From: Marsupella aquatica | Lineage: Eukaryota; Marchantiophyta | Reading direction: 5' to 3' | NCBI GenBank assembly: GCA_973895155.1 | Contig: OZ316895.1 | Span: 10,106,001-10,170,000, forward strand | DNA: 64,000 nucleotides | In this document: piece after piece, positions 1 through 12,818 of the stretch | Numbering within the stretch: position 1 is the first letter of the stretch | Layout: each line of letters begins with the position of its first letter | Translations under genes and position numbers: made by a program | Notes under the pieces: model-generated | The model's database searches: none | What the model saw: only the letters and a program-made list of their open reading frames with translations | Told to the model about the DNA's origin: nothing

Positions 1-188
1 TAAGACTCTTAAGAGAAATGGATTACCTGCTATCTTTCTATTGTGATCATGTTCTGCCATCGATGGAAACGTAGGGTGCTTCTTGCACATGATGGGATAC
101 CACCAGGCATATGGTTACTTGGGGAGTGCCAATTCCACATGCTGAAGATAGTTAGTGAACATTTGTTGACTTGATCGTTTTTGTTCAG

Positions 189-3154
189 CTGAGTAGGCTT
201 GAACTTGAAGCACAATATGGAGGCAAGCATATTAGTGTATCGGATATTCCAAATCTTGTGCCTCTAATGGACCTCTTCTGTCTCTCAGAGGTTTGTTCAG
301 ACTTAACTCTCTTCTGGTTACTTTATGCTGGGGCTGTGAATGTTGGGTCAGGGTATTCTTGACTTGTTCTTCGATTTTCGTGTTTGGAGCAGTTGAGACA
401 TTAATTCACGAAAATAGCGCTGAGACAGTTCTTTCCTTTCTAACACCTTAAAATTTCTGTCACAAATCTGATCGTAAATTGTTTTTGCTCTTATGTGGCA
501 GGCTTGTCTGATTTCTGACGTTATCCAGCATTTCGTGGATCAGAACATGGAGTTTGATTCTTCCTACGTGTATGAAGATGTGAAGCGATCCATTGACTTT
601 GTTCATCGCAGTGGTCTCATGCATGGCACTGTATTATCAAACCCTGCAAAGTATCTTGTGAAGAATGTGAGTCTTGTGAAAAAATATTACCTTGTGTTTG
701 ATGTTCTAACCATAAATCCTATCCGAAGGGGGATGAAATAGGAAAGCTGAAAATCAGTGAATGAGTTGAAGCAGACTGCCTGGTAGACACGGAATGTTTT
801 TTGTTTGTTTGTTTGCTGATGAAGGTTTTAATCATAGGACTAGTTGAATTGCCTCTGTCATTGGTCTGATAACATTTTGTGGATCTGACAGGAGGCAGTT
901 GTGAAAATGTTGAAAATGCTGAAACGCAAGGGAAAGAAGCTTTTCATTCTGACAAACTCTCCATATCCATTTGTAAACGAGGGCATGCGTTACTTGTTCC
1001 AGGTGCCTTCTTTTGAGCTTTTAGTGACTTCTGGTATCCACATTCATGGGTAGCATGAGGCAGTTGATAGTCACAATACATTTTACTCACCAAATATAAG
1101 GATGCAAATGATTGTTCAATTCCCATGTTACAGGAGGATGGCAAGTGCGGGGATTCTTGGCGGGATCTTTTCGATGTAGTGCTTGCCTCTGCAGATAAGC
1201 CAGCCTTCTATACATCAGAACGTCCATTCAGGTTTTTACCACAATTTCCACAGCTATAGAACACGGACTGCTTTCTTGGTGATTTCCTTCTAGCTTACTT
1301 TGATTTAAGGTATCTCGGCGAACAATGTGGGACAGCAGACACTGATGATGAAACTTGACCACAGGCACTACAGCACAAGGTTGGATCAGCTCGGTTTTAG
1401 CAAGGTTGATTATTTTGGGCCGCATGCTGTCTACTACCATGGGTGTCTGAAGTCTTTTCTTGACATCACCAAATGGAGGGGCTCAGAGGTTGGCAAAGCC
1501 CTTTAGCCTTGTAGAACAAACGTTCTTGAACCTGTTACTGAAACATCATCATGGTTTCATGAGGAATATGGTCTCCGTGTCATGGTCTGTGCTTGACCAA
1601 ATATTGACCTGCGCAGGTCCTCTACTGTGGAGACCACTTGTATACCGACTTGAGAGGGCCTGCAAAGGCTGGTTGGCGGACTGCAGCTATTATACGTGAA
1701 CTTGAGGTAAATCGTCGTCTCGTGCATTCGATGTAGACTTGTGCGGATCGCTAAGTATGTTTGGGGAGGCCAGGGAATAGTGGTATGACCTCCAAATGAT
1801 CTTTGCATAGCGTTGCAGCATGAATTGTGAGTACTATTGGGACATTGGAATATATTTCAGCAGGTGCATCTTGATATGCAGATTTATCGTGTCGTATTTG
1901 GTCCAAAGGGGTCAGGGTCGTTAAAAAGGTACCTTACTTTCTGTAGACGCTGCAGTGAGCAGGTTTCTCTTCCACCTTGTGTGTTCAAGAAGTCTGTTCA
2001 TGTCTACATCAGGAGATGACATGGATTTATACGAATGGAGTATAGGGATAAAATATTGTTGTCGAAGTGTGAATTACTACTAATTTGGTTTTTGATCATT
2101 TTGTGCCTGTTGGCATAGATTTTTTCGTCAACATTTTGTGGCTGTTGGAATGGTATCTAAAATTAATCAGCGTAAGTCCCTTAAGACATCATTCGATATC
2201 TCAAATTTGAAGTGAATGCAGGAATTTGATGATTAAGTGTTTCTTGGATGTGCAGAAGGAAATTGAGCTACAAAACGAAACGGAGTACAGAATTCAGCAA
2301 GTAAGTTGTGCGAACTGTAGAGGTCCCCCCTTAATGTCTGACGTTCTTCTCGTATCGTGTGATTACTTACGAAATGTAGTTTGTCACACGGTCTAGTACA
2401 ATTCTGAGAGCTGCTTGGGAGACTTTTGGCGTTCTGTTGGAAATGAATGAAACGTCCTAAATTTTATGTATCTATGTCACGCATGCAGGCAAAGTACAAT
2501 GTGATACAAGAGCTATTGGGGGAGTATCACAAGTTGCCTGAAGAAACTCAAATAGGTGAAGCACAGCAGACGCTTTTGATGGCTTTGAGACGTGAACGGC
2601 AAAGTTCCCGTTTAGCAATGCGAGCTCATTTCAACCAATATTTTGGGTCTTGTTTTCTCACCGATACAGGGAAAGAATCTGCTTTTGCCTACAATGTTCA
2701 GAGATATGCAGATATCTACACAAGCCGTTTGGAAAACTTGATCAAGACTTCAAGTGAGCCATGGCTGTATGCACCGTTTGATCTCAAGAGCCTACCGCAC
2801 CACGTTAAGGTCAGTTTGTGGTGCATTTTCTATTTTATTACTACTGCAACTTTTCAAACTTGTTATGGAAGGGGGACTTTTGTCCAGAGAAAGAATGGCT
2901 TGATGTTCTTTCATTTGAGTCGACCAGCCCTCGCACATGCAAAGAGCACTTACTAAGCCAAAGAGAAATAGTGATGTGCACTAAATTGAACATGAAAGAG
3001 ATCCGGGATTTGTGGTCTGTAATTTATCCTCGACTTAATTTACTGTAGATCTAGATTATTTGAATGTGTTCTCTATTGTAACATATTTCTAAATCCTGGA
3101 ATTGGACTGTTTCTTGATTAGGTACCTCCTTCCAGTTTTATGGACGCGGAGTGA
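189..3154 (+). CDS. 5'-nucleotidase domain-containing (NT5DC-like, HAD superfamily) protein, 3' part
   Basis: C-terminal part of a cytosolic purine 5'-nucleotidase-related HAD protein. The gene enters from the left edge, so the N-terminal catalytic DxDxT region is outside the window. Exons I can place: 189-290, 502-666, 892-1002, 1134-1231, 1310-1488, 1617-1706, 2256-2300, 2489-2809 and 3122-3154 (stop TGA), all with GT..AG introns. Family signatures seen in order: LMDLFCLSE, KKLFILTNSPYPFVNEGMRY (HAD motif II region), DLFDVVLASADKPAFYTSERP, YYHGCLKSFLDITKWRG, VLYCGDHLYTDLRGPAKAGW (HAD acidic motif), then a helical region with RAHFNQYFGS and RYADIYTS. Order and spacing match the family. Oddity: exons 4 and 5 as drawn sum to one base out of frame, so either the acceptor near 1309 is wrong or there is a small indel; reading resumes clearly at KVDYFGPHAVYYHGC. 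Substrate is not predictable from this part. Confidence 0.88.
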
Positions 3155-5150
3155 GTGGCCGGGTGTCTGTTGACATCCACGGATTTGCAGTTAAGGCCAG
3201 ATTCATGAGTCCTGAGAAATCTAGATATGCCTTGAAAGGCTCAATTTTGTAGATTAGATTGGTGCTATTTCTTGTAGTTCGCTCCGAAGCTGTAGTTTGT
3301 TACTGAAGATTTGTAAGCACCAGAGGGACGGAACGATTCAATGGTTCTCCAACTTGCTGGCTCTGTCCAGACTATGAGACATGACCAGGTAAGCTGGCGC
3401 GGGGGTTGAAAGTAAAGCGGAGCCCTTGAAATTTAAGATAATAACTTTCTTTTGGACAAGCGAAAGGCCGTTCGACCATGACCTGGTTGTGCTCTCTGTT
3501 GCATGGCTGTGTGCACGAAGGTTTTTACACTTCACAAATGAAGGAAAGAAAGTGGGCCAGAGCTTACAGTAACGCCTGATTTTACACAACTTTCCCGACT
3601 GTTGACATGTACCAATAGCCCAAGAGCAGGTGCCAGGCGTAGGGATGCGGGTTTGCGTTTGTATCCTTGCATGGCAGTGCATGCCTTGCGTCAGGGAGTG
3701 GTTTGTTTATCCCCTGTTAGTCTTTGGATGATCTTTAATCCGTAGTGTGTATTTTCTCTCGAAATACCGCTACGACCAATCGACCAACGCCGGAGGTCTT
3801 TAGTCAATTCTTTTCCCCAAGGCACGCTGGAACTGCCTTGCGTTCCGTATTCTCTGACAGTAAGATGAACACCCGTCTGACTCGACGTCAAGGTGGGCAC
3901 TTGCAAAGAACCCCCAGATCGTGGAACATGGCCTGAAGTTGCCACATCAGTGCCCACCTTGGATTGGCACGGGCAGTTGTAGCTTTGACTCGAATACAAA
4001 GGGCACCTACTTCTGAGATTCGCTGACTCGAATCTACTGCAGCTGGCTTAGTGGCAACCAGGTGGCTACCTTCTCGTACGCACCAGTGGGTTGCAGTCCA
4101 TGCCTGGCAAAGCTTCTCACCCACTTCGTAGACAAAAAGCTTGTTCGCCTGTCCTCACCTCTCGGGGAGGGCCTTGGTACACCGTTACCACATTCTCAGG
4201 GATACGTCAGGTACTCCCCAAAGGTGATTTTATACTACTGCTACCCCACTTGGGTCTGTTGGTTGTGAGTTTTTGGACTCGAACTTCCGAAGCTTTCTGC
4301 TCCTTGGAATGACGGGCAATTGTTACTTTCTGCATTGCTCTGGGAGTTGCAGGTTGGCTTGCAGGCTTGGGGTTCTGTTGCTAGTGAAGCATTTCTGGTT
4401 GTCAGTCAAGATCCGTTTGGTTCGTTGCTTACATTCATCTAGTTATAGTCTTTTGCGTATAAGTTGTTCAAGCTGCTGCCTCAAGAAACGATGTGGCTCA
4501 TGGGGATATGTCAATCTCAGTGATTGTATGCTTCGAGTCGGCCTTGATTTACAATTCACGTTTTCCTTCTGACCTTGAGTATATTATCGAGGATTGCTAC
4601 TAAGGCAGCAGTCAACCTCCTGAAAGTCTGGACAATTTTCTACGACATGATAATTATACAGCACACGCGAATCACACACCGCACTGTGCAGTCCAGACAA
4701 ATCATTTGTGAGCCAGATCTCTAGAACAGATTGTCTCGAGGACCTTAATAATTCAGGCCGATGAGATCCAAGTCAAGAAAGCTCAATCCGAGTGCGATGG
4801 TGACACACACAAGTGTTTTGTCACTTTTTTCGTTTTAAGATTGTGCCTTCTAAAATTGCAAGATGAATCCAACCTTCCGAATGGACACCGTCGAACCGTG
4901 ATTGAAACAATAATAGCTTCTGTTTGTTCCAACAAATTCAGGACGTTATGAGGAATACGTACTCCACGATTTATACAGGATTTCTTGGGGCTCCCAAATC
5001 TGGTCTATATGACCGATTGTGCATGGACACGCATAGGGTGTGGTCCCCTTCTTGCATGGGACAAGAGAGTTGTAAGCAATGTGGCCAAACGGGGTGAGTT
5101 GACACTTATTTAGAACTCCCATCTGCCAAAAAATGCTTGCCTTGAAAGCG
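3155..5150. other. Intergenic, no gene recognised
   Basis: Downstream of the nucleotidase-like gene. Short open frames on both strands show no motif, no splice-linked continuation and no family resemblance. I see no strong repeat here. Confidence 0.5.
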
Positions 5151-5154
5151 CAAT

Positions 5155-5360
5155 TTAGGCCCATCCAACAGAGAATAACCATTCTGCTCGAGAGCATGTG
5201 AACCTGTAGGGTAGCCACAAGGTTTTTGCCTTGAAAGCCCATTCTGTAGGGTAGTTATAAGGTTTTTGCCTTGAAAGCCAAAACCTGTCCCATCCAACCC
5301 AGGATAGACTTTCTGCTCGGGAGGATGTGAGTCTGTAGGGTAGCCACAAGGAGGAGGATA
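5155..5360. repeat. Short local repeat block
   Basis: The phrase CTGTAGGGTAGCCACAAGG recurs at about 5201 and 5332, with a related copy (GTAGGGTAGTTATAAGG) near 5246. AAGGTTTTTGCCTTGAAAGCC occurs at about 5219 and 5259, and CCCATCCAAC at about 5159 and 5291. This is a diverged tandem repeat; the open frames over it are a by-product. Confidence 0.6.
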
Positions 5361-5579
5361 CCCAGGAATCCGACAGGTACCCTGACCAGGAGGGAGAAAT
5401 AAGGGTTAAACTAGTGCCCCAAAGTGGACCAGCCAGGGGTTGAAGAGTAACCAGTACTTCCACCACTACCCCCCACCCACATACACACATACCCTCCACA
5501 CCCCTTGCGAGTTGGGGGGAAGGGGATTGAACATGGGACCTCTTGGTTGTACTAGGCCAATCCCCTGGCCAATGACCTA

Positions 5580-5860
5580 AACCCCTAAACTTCTTTTATT
5601 CCGACCCATCCTCGTACCTATCGCGCATGAAGAAGTTTAAAATTTTGTTGAAGAAATGTAGGGGTGACTTATAAGAACTATAGGGGTTTTTAATACCAAA
5701 TGTGAGAATATTCCTAGAATATTGTATAAAGTTAGCGGTTAAAAAATACTCAAACTTTACTTTATTTTCTCAAGTTTTAGGGTGTTTATTACTTGATAAC
5801 TTTGCGCGTGATATGCGACCTCCCTTGGAGTGAGGCCCCCAAGTTGTGCACTGCCATGAC
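5580..5860 (+). repeat. Dispersed repeat, copy A (inverted copy near 27.54-27.85 kb)
   Basis: The block running from the C-rich tract before GCGCATGAAGAAG to GAGTGAGGCCCCCAAG reads, in reverse complement, like 27545-27845. Shared landmarks include TATAGGGGTTTTTAATACC, GAATATTCCTAGAATATT and the terminal CCTTGGAGTGAGGCCCCCAAG. Probably the end region of an old retrotransposon; no intact coding domain accompanies it. Confidence 0.6.
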
Positions 5861-6471
5861 CTCCCATGGTTTAAATTCAAGGCAATACAAGACAACAACA
5901 ATGGTTGAGAGGCATGATCAACTTCTGTTGCAAGTCATCAATCAACAAAGCACTTAAACCTCATGTAAGTAATGGTCTTCCTATCCCAGTGAAGCAACAC
6001 TCATGATAGTGAGTGATACAATAAGGGCAAATAGCTAAGGAAGTGAAGGCCTCAGACATCACTTAAATTCTCCCTCAGATTCTACAAGTAAATGATCAAG
6101 TTGTTGAAACTATCAAATATGGTCTTGAATCTTTCAATTTTATTCCTTCATCTTGAAGCTCATCAACTTTAAGGACGTGTAGAGCCAGTTGATAGCTTCT
6201 TTTTAGAATACTTTTGTTATAATGCTACAAACAATGATTCATAATCGGCATGGTCCACCAACTGCTTGATGACATTCAATCAAGCACAAAGGGAGCATCA
6301 TGATGGCACTCACAGCCTGCTCTTCCATGTCCTACTAGTCATTATTGTTCACATTGTTTGGCTAATCTTTTAGCAGCTTACCAAGCCCAGCCTGTTGCAC
6401 AAAGTAACCTCTTTGATCACTTGTCGCTCCCATAACAAGTAATCCATATGACCATCGTAGTTTGTATAGGC

Positions 6472-6660
6472 TCAAACTTGGAACCACCAAGCTTGATCAT
6501 CCTCATCATTCTTCTTGCAACTGGCCGGAGTATCGATGAGCACAGTTTTGCTAGCTCTTCCTCGTCCTACTCGCACCGCAGCTCTCGTGACATACTCAAT
6601 TGCTTCAAGGTCAAAGTCCTTGCAGACAATGAAACCCTCCTTCAAAGCACTCATGTGAGA
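6472..6660 (-). pseudogene. Possible coding relic, unrecognised
   Basis: A short minus-strand frame reads smoothly (AIEYVTRAAVRVGRGRASK followed by TVLIDTPASCKKNDEDDQ) and continues after one stop into a plausible frame (YDGHMDYLLWERQVIKEV). The composition looks protein-like, unlike the surrounding frames, but I cannot name a family. It may be a captured gene fragment or retroelement relic. Confidence 0.25.
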
Positions 6661-7399
6661 AATCAAGAAAGAGGAATGTTTTTTTCAACTTCTAAAAAAA
6701 CTCAAAACTAATCATTGCCTTGTAGACCACGACTTTAGCTATCCAACACTAAAAACTAAAACCAAACCAAAATCTGACAACAAATTTATTCACTTTTTGG
6801 TTGGAGTGTGTAAAACATAGAATTCTCCCCTATTTTGACCACCGCGATGAATAGCCAAAATGCAAACTAGAACCCAATGCCAAAAATGCATTTTGATTGA
6901 TGCATGGGGTTGCTAACTCCAGTGGCTACAACCTCGCCAAATACAAACGCCAAAACATACCGTTTGCTAGACAAAATCTTTGACTGACAGCCAAAAAACA
7001 ATTCTCTGTTTTTTTTGGAAAATTCCCTAACTGTGAAGTAGGACTATTCCCTGTGTCGGGCTGGTTAAAATAGAGGGTGACTGGTCCTGGGATGTGTCAC
7101 AACCAACAAGAAACTGGGAAGAAAAAGTTGAAAAAGGTCCTTAAAGGGGTTTAAAGCCCCCTCAAAAACAAATATGGGTGTGTACAAGGGGTTAGGGTGA
7201 TTTGCGGTATGAACACGAGCCAGGAGGGGATACATGGGGAGTATCAAAGGCCACAACTACGCCCCGTATGCAACCATGATGTATGTCTGTAGCGTCAGGC
7301 CAAAAAGGGGTAGCCGATAGAGTCAAAAGTCATAGCGATAAACCCACTTCACGCAAAAACAAACTCCATAGCCTGTCCATAACTTGAGTTGAAGCTACG

Positions 7400-8280
7400 T
7401 CCATGGGAACAGAAGAGAACTTTATTGCACTCTAGGCGCTTTGGCCATACTAAATCTATGCAATACAAGTATTAGATCTCCCTATCTCTGAACTGGCTTT
7501 GTAAAAATGAGCCTTGGTCCCTCATATTCAAGCAAACACCGCTTGGGATCTAATGTGTAGCACAGCTAACCTAACAAGTGTGTGACTAAGATTAATCCTA
7601 ACTACAGTTACAGCCATAACCCTAGACCTAAGTGTAAATGCCTGACACTGAGTGTAACCTACCAATACCAGCCAAAGGAGTTCACATATATAGTAAACTT
7701 CTGTTTACTGGGTATAGTGTGTCATAATGCCTCCAAAAGAGGAGCTTTGGTTTGAGTTTTGAGGGTAAAAGTAGACAAGATATTTCATAATGAGCTGATC
7801 CAAAACTTGAGTGTGCATTTTTTCTTCATAAATGCCCTGAAAATCATAAAGTGAAAAATCACAAAGGAAGCTAAGTGTTGGCTGTTAGGTTTAGAGGAAA
7901 AGCTCTTCCACGAGGAATCCTACATAAAGGCCCAGGAGTTGCCTACACAGATGCTACCCTTCTTGTCGTCCAATCAGGTGTTTACAAGAGGATGCTTAGA
8001 GTATTCCTAAATTTTCAATTACAAAATTCTTCCTAGGTTTCACAGCCCTCTAAAATATTTTGTGAATACATCCCAAAATTGTAATAGTTATGCTTTTACT
8101 GTGCAAATTGGGATGGCACAAAGATAAACCAAAAAAGGGTGGTGCCACACTAGTGTAGGCATTTACTCTATCAGACCCTATCTATTGGCAAATTGCAGAG
8201 CCTGGTAAAGCTCTAGAGTGAAGTGCATAGGGGAGTCTAACAACTGAACCTGACTAGCTGCTCTAGAACCAACTACCTCA
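7400..8280. repeat. Degenerate retrotransposon-like sequence
   Basis: The stretch from about 7420 (ACTTTATTGCACTCTAGGCG, followed by TTGGCCATACTAAATCT and a GCAATACAAG tract) has a diverged relative at about 27431-27550 in the same order (ACTCTATGCACATTGGTCAT, accaagtct, GCAGTACAAG, AATGAGCATGAG). Similar phrases follow in both. Reads as remnants of one repeat family; no gag or pol frame is visible. Confidence 0.4.
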
Positions 8281-8527
8281 CCCTTACAAAGAATAGTAAA
8301 TGCCTGAGCACTCTAGAGTGCAACCAGCTCCCGCTGTTGAAAAAAGACCGCAATGATGGACACAATGACGGACACAGGTGGATAAGGCCTCCGCTCTATG
8401 CAAAGAACCACCCACTATTGAATAAAGATGGCAATGACGGACACAGGGTTTAGGGTTTAGGGCACCACCTAGATTGTAAGAAATGTCCCAAAGGCTGGGT
8501 GTAGCACCCTGGAAACCTCCATGGCAA

Positions 8528-8572
<45 letters not shown>
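8528..8572. repeat. (CA)n/(GA)n microsatellite
   Basis: A short CA run passes directly into about 17 GA dinucleotides. The Glu-Arg and Ser-Leu open frames across it are artefacts. Confidence 0.95.
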
Positions 8573-8575
<3 letters not shown>

Positions 8576-8579
8576 CACC

Positions 8580-9742
8580 AGTAATAGAGTACCTGAGCAA
8601 GCACAGTTGTAGAGCAGTGCATAACAGATTCCCCTGTACAGTGATTACCCACATCTCACTCCACGCCCACAGCTGCAATGCTTCAAATCCATTTATCCAA
8701 TCCAGTGGATAAGTTCACGCTTGCGTACAGTCTCAGTTTCCTTTCGTGAAGGGAGGTTGACTTCTCCTCAAGCCCCGAGCGGCGCGGGGCTGTCGTCCTC
8801 TCCTTTCCCCAAAAATCCCGCAGTTATGGGGCTCTAATCTACGTCAGTAGACTGATCACTGATGGGATGGACATAGATTTGGACATGATTTTAGGAACGA
8901 AATTATCAGCAGAGGTGACTTTGATTGGACGTGGAGTTGGACTTTTGAAGCCTAATTTATTGAGAAGGACCACTTTTGACTCATTCCGGCACTGCACATC
9001 ACAGGACAGCACGACTTTTGCTCTGAGACGCCGAGCTCCAGAGTCCAGGACACTAGGCTCTATCCAGCAGCAGCACTGCAGCAAGCAATTCCCCCATCCC
9101 CGCCCCCCCCCCCCCCCATGGCCAAAAGTCCAAAACCTTTGCTTCTTTCAATGTAGAGTCTGCTGGCTTTTCCTCAAACCGTTGTCCATGGTGAACGTCA
9201 CGGTGACGTCTCTTGTTTCGTCCCACTCGGAAGGAGCCGCTCTATGGACTGAATAGCACGGGTCTTTTGGGAGGCTAGGACTGAACTGTACTCTAGGTTG
9301 GTGGTGGGTGGCTGATTTTGGGAGATTGCAATTTTGCGACTTTCATGGTTGTGCAGTGTGCATTACTCTTCTGTGGGATTAGATTTCTTTCCTTTGTCTC
9401 CTGAAGTTCAATGCAAAGATTGTAGGGATTGCCGTTATAGGGCGCAATGGCACAATGTCCTTGGAGGCGTTCCGATGGCGCCCAATTCACGTTTCGACGG
9501 AGCGGCGAAGGCAGAAGGTTCCTCTCCTGCGGCACAAGTAGATTTCAGAGATTATGGAGGACCGAAATGCGCTTAGTGCGTTGGCATACACCTCTCCGTG
9601 TTGTGGATGAAAGAGTAGCCTAGGGTTGACGAAGGGAGTAGGTTCTTCATCTGTCGAAAGTGGCATAGTAATTTAGGGCTTTCAGAGCTGCAATCCAATC
9701 GTTGGGGAAAGCAGAATCGCTGGTCTTGGGAGGAGCCCAGCC
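8580..9742. other. Upstream region of the first aspartyl protease
   Basis: No gene supported. It contains a poly-C tract at about 9103-9117. The stretch immediately before 9743 presumably holds promoter and leader of the protease gene, but I see no convincing TATA element to mark. Confidence 0.4.
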
Positions 9743-11488
9743 ATGAGCCGAATCATTCGGCTGTGGAATTGGGTGGTAGCAGCGGTTGTGGTCATTTATG
9801 CTCTTTGTGTTGCTGTCTCTTCTTGCTATGGCCTGAGTGATCCCAGCTTGAAAGGTAATGTTCATGAACTTCTTGTTGCCACTTCTTCCGGCTCATCTGA
9901 CCGCCCCGCCATTCAAATTGAATCTACCGACGTAGAAGGAGCGAGCAACTGTGATGACAGTGTACGCCTCGAAGAAGTCAGACACTCGGTTTCTGGCCCC
10001 CCAAGAATATTGAGAAGGCTACGTGAGGAAGAGGAGGAGAAGGATGGAAGGGGGGTTGTCCCTGCCGGACTGCGACTTTCTCTGTCAAGGAGGAGCTCTG
10101 ACCCGTCATCATCAGAAGCAAAGATTCATCCATTGGATTCATTCCAAATGTCTGTGGAGAGGGATTCTCATAGAGTGAATGGATTCGTGGAACGAATTCT
10201 TGTCGCTGCGCAACCCCAGGAGGCTAGCAGCGCAAGGTCCAAGTTTAGAGCAAGCTTTCCAGACATCACAAATCCTGGGGGAAAGAAAGACCAGCTAACA
10301 GACCAGTCCTCCTCGCCAAATTCAACCTCTGGACTTTACAAATTTGAATCCACTGTGAAGTCTGGGGTTCCCTTCGGATCCGGAGAGTATTTCATGGATT
10401 TTTATGTGGGAACCCCGCCCAGGCATTTCTCGGTTATCATTGACACTGGCAGTGACCTCACCTGGGTTCAGTGCGATCCTTGCGAGTTGTGTTATCACCA
10501 AGACGGACCAGTGTTTCAACCCAACATGTCTTCAACGTACGAGGGACTCACCTGTAATGCTGAAAGTTGTAAATCTGCTCAAGGCTTCGGAGATGATCCT
10601 AACAGCTGCCAGGAGACAGCCAAGGAGCCTGGCCTCTGCAGGTACTTTTACTATTATGGAGATTTGTCCAATACGACAGGGGATTTTGCTATGGAGACAG
10701 TGACCTTTCATGTGAGCAAAGGGGACCCTCTCCAAATTGAGCAAATTCTGTTCGGATGCGGGCATTCGAATATCGGGCTGTTTCAAGGAGCTGGAGGGTT
10801 GTTGGGCCTAGGGCAAGGATCTATCTCATTTGTTTCACAAATTGGGAACTTGTTTGGGGACAAATTTTCATATTGCTTGGTGAACAGGGATGATCCTTCG
10901 TATGTAGGTTCCCCTCTTATTTTTGGAGAAGACGAAATCTACAATGCACTGCAATCAAAATTCCAGTGGACTCCTTTATTGAAGAAAACACCAGTTGACA
11001 CTTTCTATTACGTCAACATTACAGGGGTCAGCGTGGGCGGAGAGCTGTTGGAAATTCCAGAAACTGCATGGCAAATTGACATGGATGGCTACGGTGGGAC
11101 AATCATTGATTCTGGTACAACTCTTTCGTATTTCAGGCACGAAGCTTACGACGCAATTAAAAAGGCATTTGTTGCAAGAATCTCTTACCCAGTGGTAACC
11201 TCTGTCCCAGTTCTAAGTCTGTGTTACAATATTACAGGAATCCAGAGCCCAGATTTTCCCTCGCTGAGCGTTATATTTAAGGATAGCGCCGTTATGGACC
11301 TGCCTTTTAAGAATTATTTCATTCAACCAGACCCAACTGAGAAAGTGTACTGTTTAGCTTTACTGGGAATGCCACAGAAAAGTCTCAATATAATAGGAAA
11401 TTTTCAACAGCAAAACTTTCATATTGTATATGATCGGGGAAACGCGCAGCTTGGATTTGCACCTGTGGATTGCACTAGTATCCTGTAA
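9743..11488 (+). CDS. Aspartyl protease, nepenthesin-like (pepsin family A1), secreted
   Basis: Uninterrupted 581-codon frame. Residues 1-30 form a signal peptide (basic MSRIIR, then a hydrophobic stretch ending CYG). A long pro-region (about 31-205) holds an acidic/basic EEEEEK segment. The mature domain starts around GSGEYFMDFYVGTPP (212-226). Catalytic motifs are D234-TGS (IIDTGSDLTWVQC) and D456-SGT (TIIDSGTTLSYF). The nepenthesin-type cysteine-rich insert CDPCELCYHQ follows the first motif, and the C-terminus NIIGNFQQQNFHIVYDRG is typical of plant nepenthesin-like enzymes. Expected to cleave proteins in the apoplast or vacuole; substrate unknown. No intron is needed, as for many of these plant genes. 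The ATG at 9743 is chosen because it starts the signal peptide. A paralogue lies at 22800. Confidence 0.95.
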   Translation: MSRIIRLWNWVVAAVVVIYALCVAVSSCYGLSDPSLKGNVHELLVATSSGSSDRPAIQIESTDVEGASNCDDSVRLEEVRHSVSGPPRILRRLREEEEEKDGRGVVPAGLRLSLSRRSSDPSSSEAKIHPLDSFQMSVERDSHRVNGFVERILVAAQPQEASSARSKFRASFPDITNPGGKKDQLTDQSSSPNSTSGLYKFESTVKSGVPFGSGEYFMDFYVGTPPRHFSVIIDTGSDLTWVQCDPCELCYHQDGPVFQPNMSSTYEGLTCNAESCKSAQGFGDDPNSCQETAKEPGLCRYFYYYGDLSNTTGDFAMETVTFHVSKGDPLQIEQILFGCGHSNIGLFQGAGGLLGLGQGSISFVSQIGNLFGDKFSYCLVNRDDPSYVGSPLIFGEDEIYNALQSKFQWTPLLKKTPVDTFYYVNITGVSVGGELLEIPETAWQIDMDGYGGTIIDSGTTLSYFRHEAYDAIKKAFVARISYPVVTSVPVLSLCYNITGIQSPDFPSLSVIFKDSAVMDLPFKNYFIQPDPTEKVYCLALLGMPQKSLNIIGNFQQQNFHIVYDRGNAQLGFAPVDCTSIL

Positions 11489-12720
11489 GTTAGGTATGGG
11501 GGAAACATGCATCACCTAGCCTCAGGTGTGGTTATAGTCCGGTGCATTTATTGCATGGCAATGACATGGTCTCCAGCGACGAAAAAAGTTCGAGCTGTCC
11601 ATTTCGACCTCTTACAGCAGGAAGTTGCTTACAGCTTTCGATTACTTATATTGTGGAGTGACATAGGTCTTTGGATCAACAACTGTATATGTACGATAGA
11701 TACCATTCTTTTTTGCGCTGAAGTGCAAACGTAGGAAAGCAATTAGAATTGAATGCAGGCATTTTAGAGACACGAATGCTGAGCTCTCAGAAGGGCACTG
11801 GAACACATCACTCAGATCATATCGTGAGTGAGATGCTGTAAATATATCAGGATTTAACTAGGAACCAACTGTGAATTCCCCATGTTGAAATTTGTGAATT
11901 TGAAACAGTTCTGCCAAAAGCATGGCAGCACCGTGGTCAGGGGGACCCATGGACCCAGATATTAAATGACCTTTGCTGATTTGTCTCATTGTCTTTGGTT
12001 GGCTTCTAGATTGATAGGTCGTCCATACAAAGAAATATCTGTCAATCTGTGGAGTCGTTTATTTCTCCTTTTGAAGTCATGAGCTAACAGATCCCCCTAC
12101 ATACAAAGTACATGAGCCGTGAGCACTCGAGTTGCAGCGATGTGTATTTTTGTTGTGTGATCCATTGGTAACCGAATTTTAAATTTCAAACACTGCTCAT
12201 GCTCATAATATTTAGGACTCCGTTCACTGGGATTGACACTAGATAAAAACACTGTTAACGGAGTGTAGTAACATGTGTCATACTCCTGAATGAGATCATG
12301 AGAATTTTGACAAAAGGTACCTGAAGGTTAATTCAGCATCATTTGATGATTCTCATCCCTAGTCATGGAGCTGAAACCTCACCTGCCAAGTTGGCTTTAA
12401 GGGCTTTGCAATGCTCATCACCTTAACTCTGTGTTCTTGTACTGGAAAAATGGTGCACATTTTGCTGTTTCTCCAACGTGACCCACTTTTCAGCATCATG
12501 TGTTCTGGGATACTGATCTCCAACATTGCTGTGCAAGTTTTGTCTTTCGAGTCAGTCAAGTAGTGCGAAAAGTTGCGTTCTTCAAATTTCTATGGATAGC
12601 CATAGTCTTGGCACTGTGATGTTGTTCTTGGCGTTGTGGTGGTTGGTAGACGACCAGCATGTGCCGCTGGTTAGGCACACAGTAATGGTTGCTTTCAACT
12701 GTTCTAGTATAGAGTAAAGT
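11489..12720. other. Intergenic, no gene recognised
   Basis: Presumed 3' UTR of the protease and unannotated sequence. Frames on both strands are short and featureless. Confidence 0.5.
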
Positions 12721-12818
12721 ATTGAACTCTGTATTAGTATATGGTACAGTATTGAACTCTGTATTCGTATATATTACAGTGTTGAACTCTGTATTAGTAT
12801 ACAGTACAGTATTGAACT
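12721..12818. repeat. 30-bp tandem repeat, about 3.3 copies
   Basis: ATTGAACTCTGTATTAGTAT recurs with a period of exactly 30 bp at 12721, 12751, 12781 and 12811 (last copy partial), with a few substitutions. Confidence 0.9.

Noticed and set aside
8448-8463. Plant telomere repeat
   Set aside because: Only about two TTTAGGG units; chance or short interstitial tract.
8469-8712. Glu-Arg/Ser-Leu repeat proteins
   Set aside because: Produced by the GA microsatellite.
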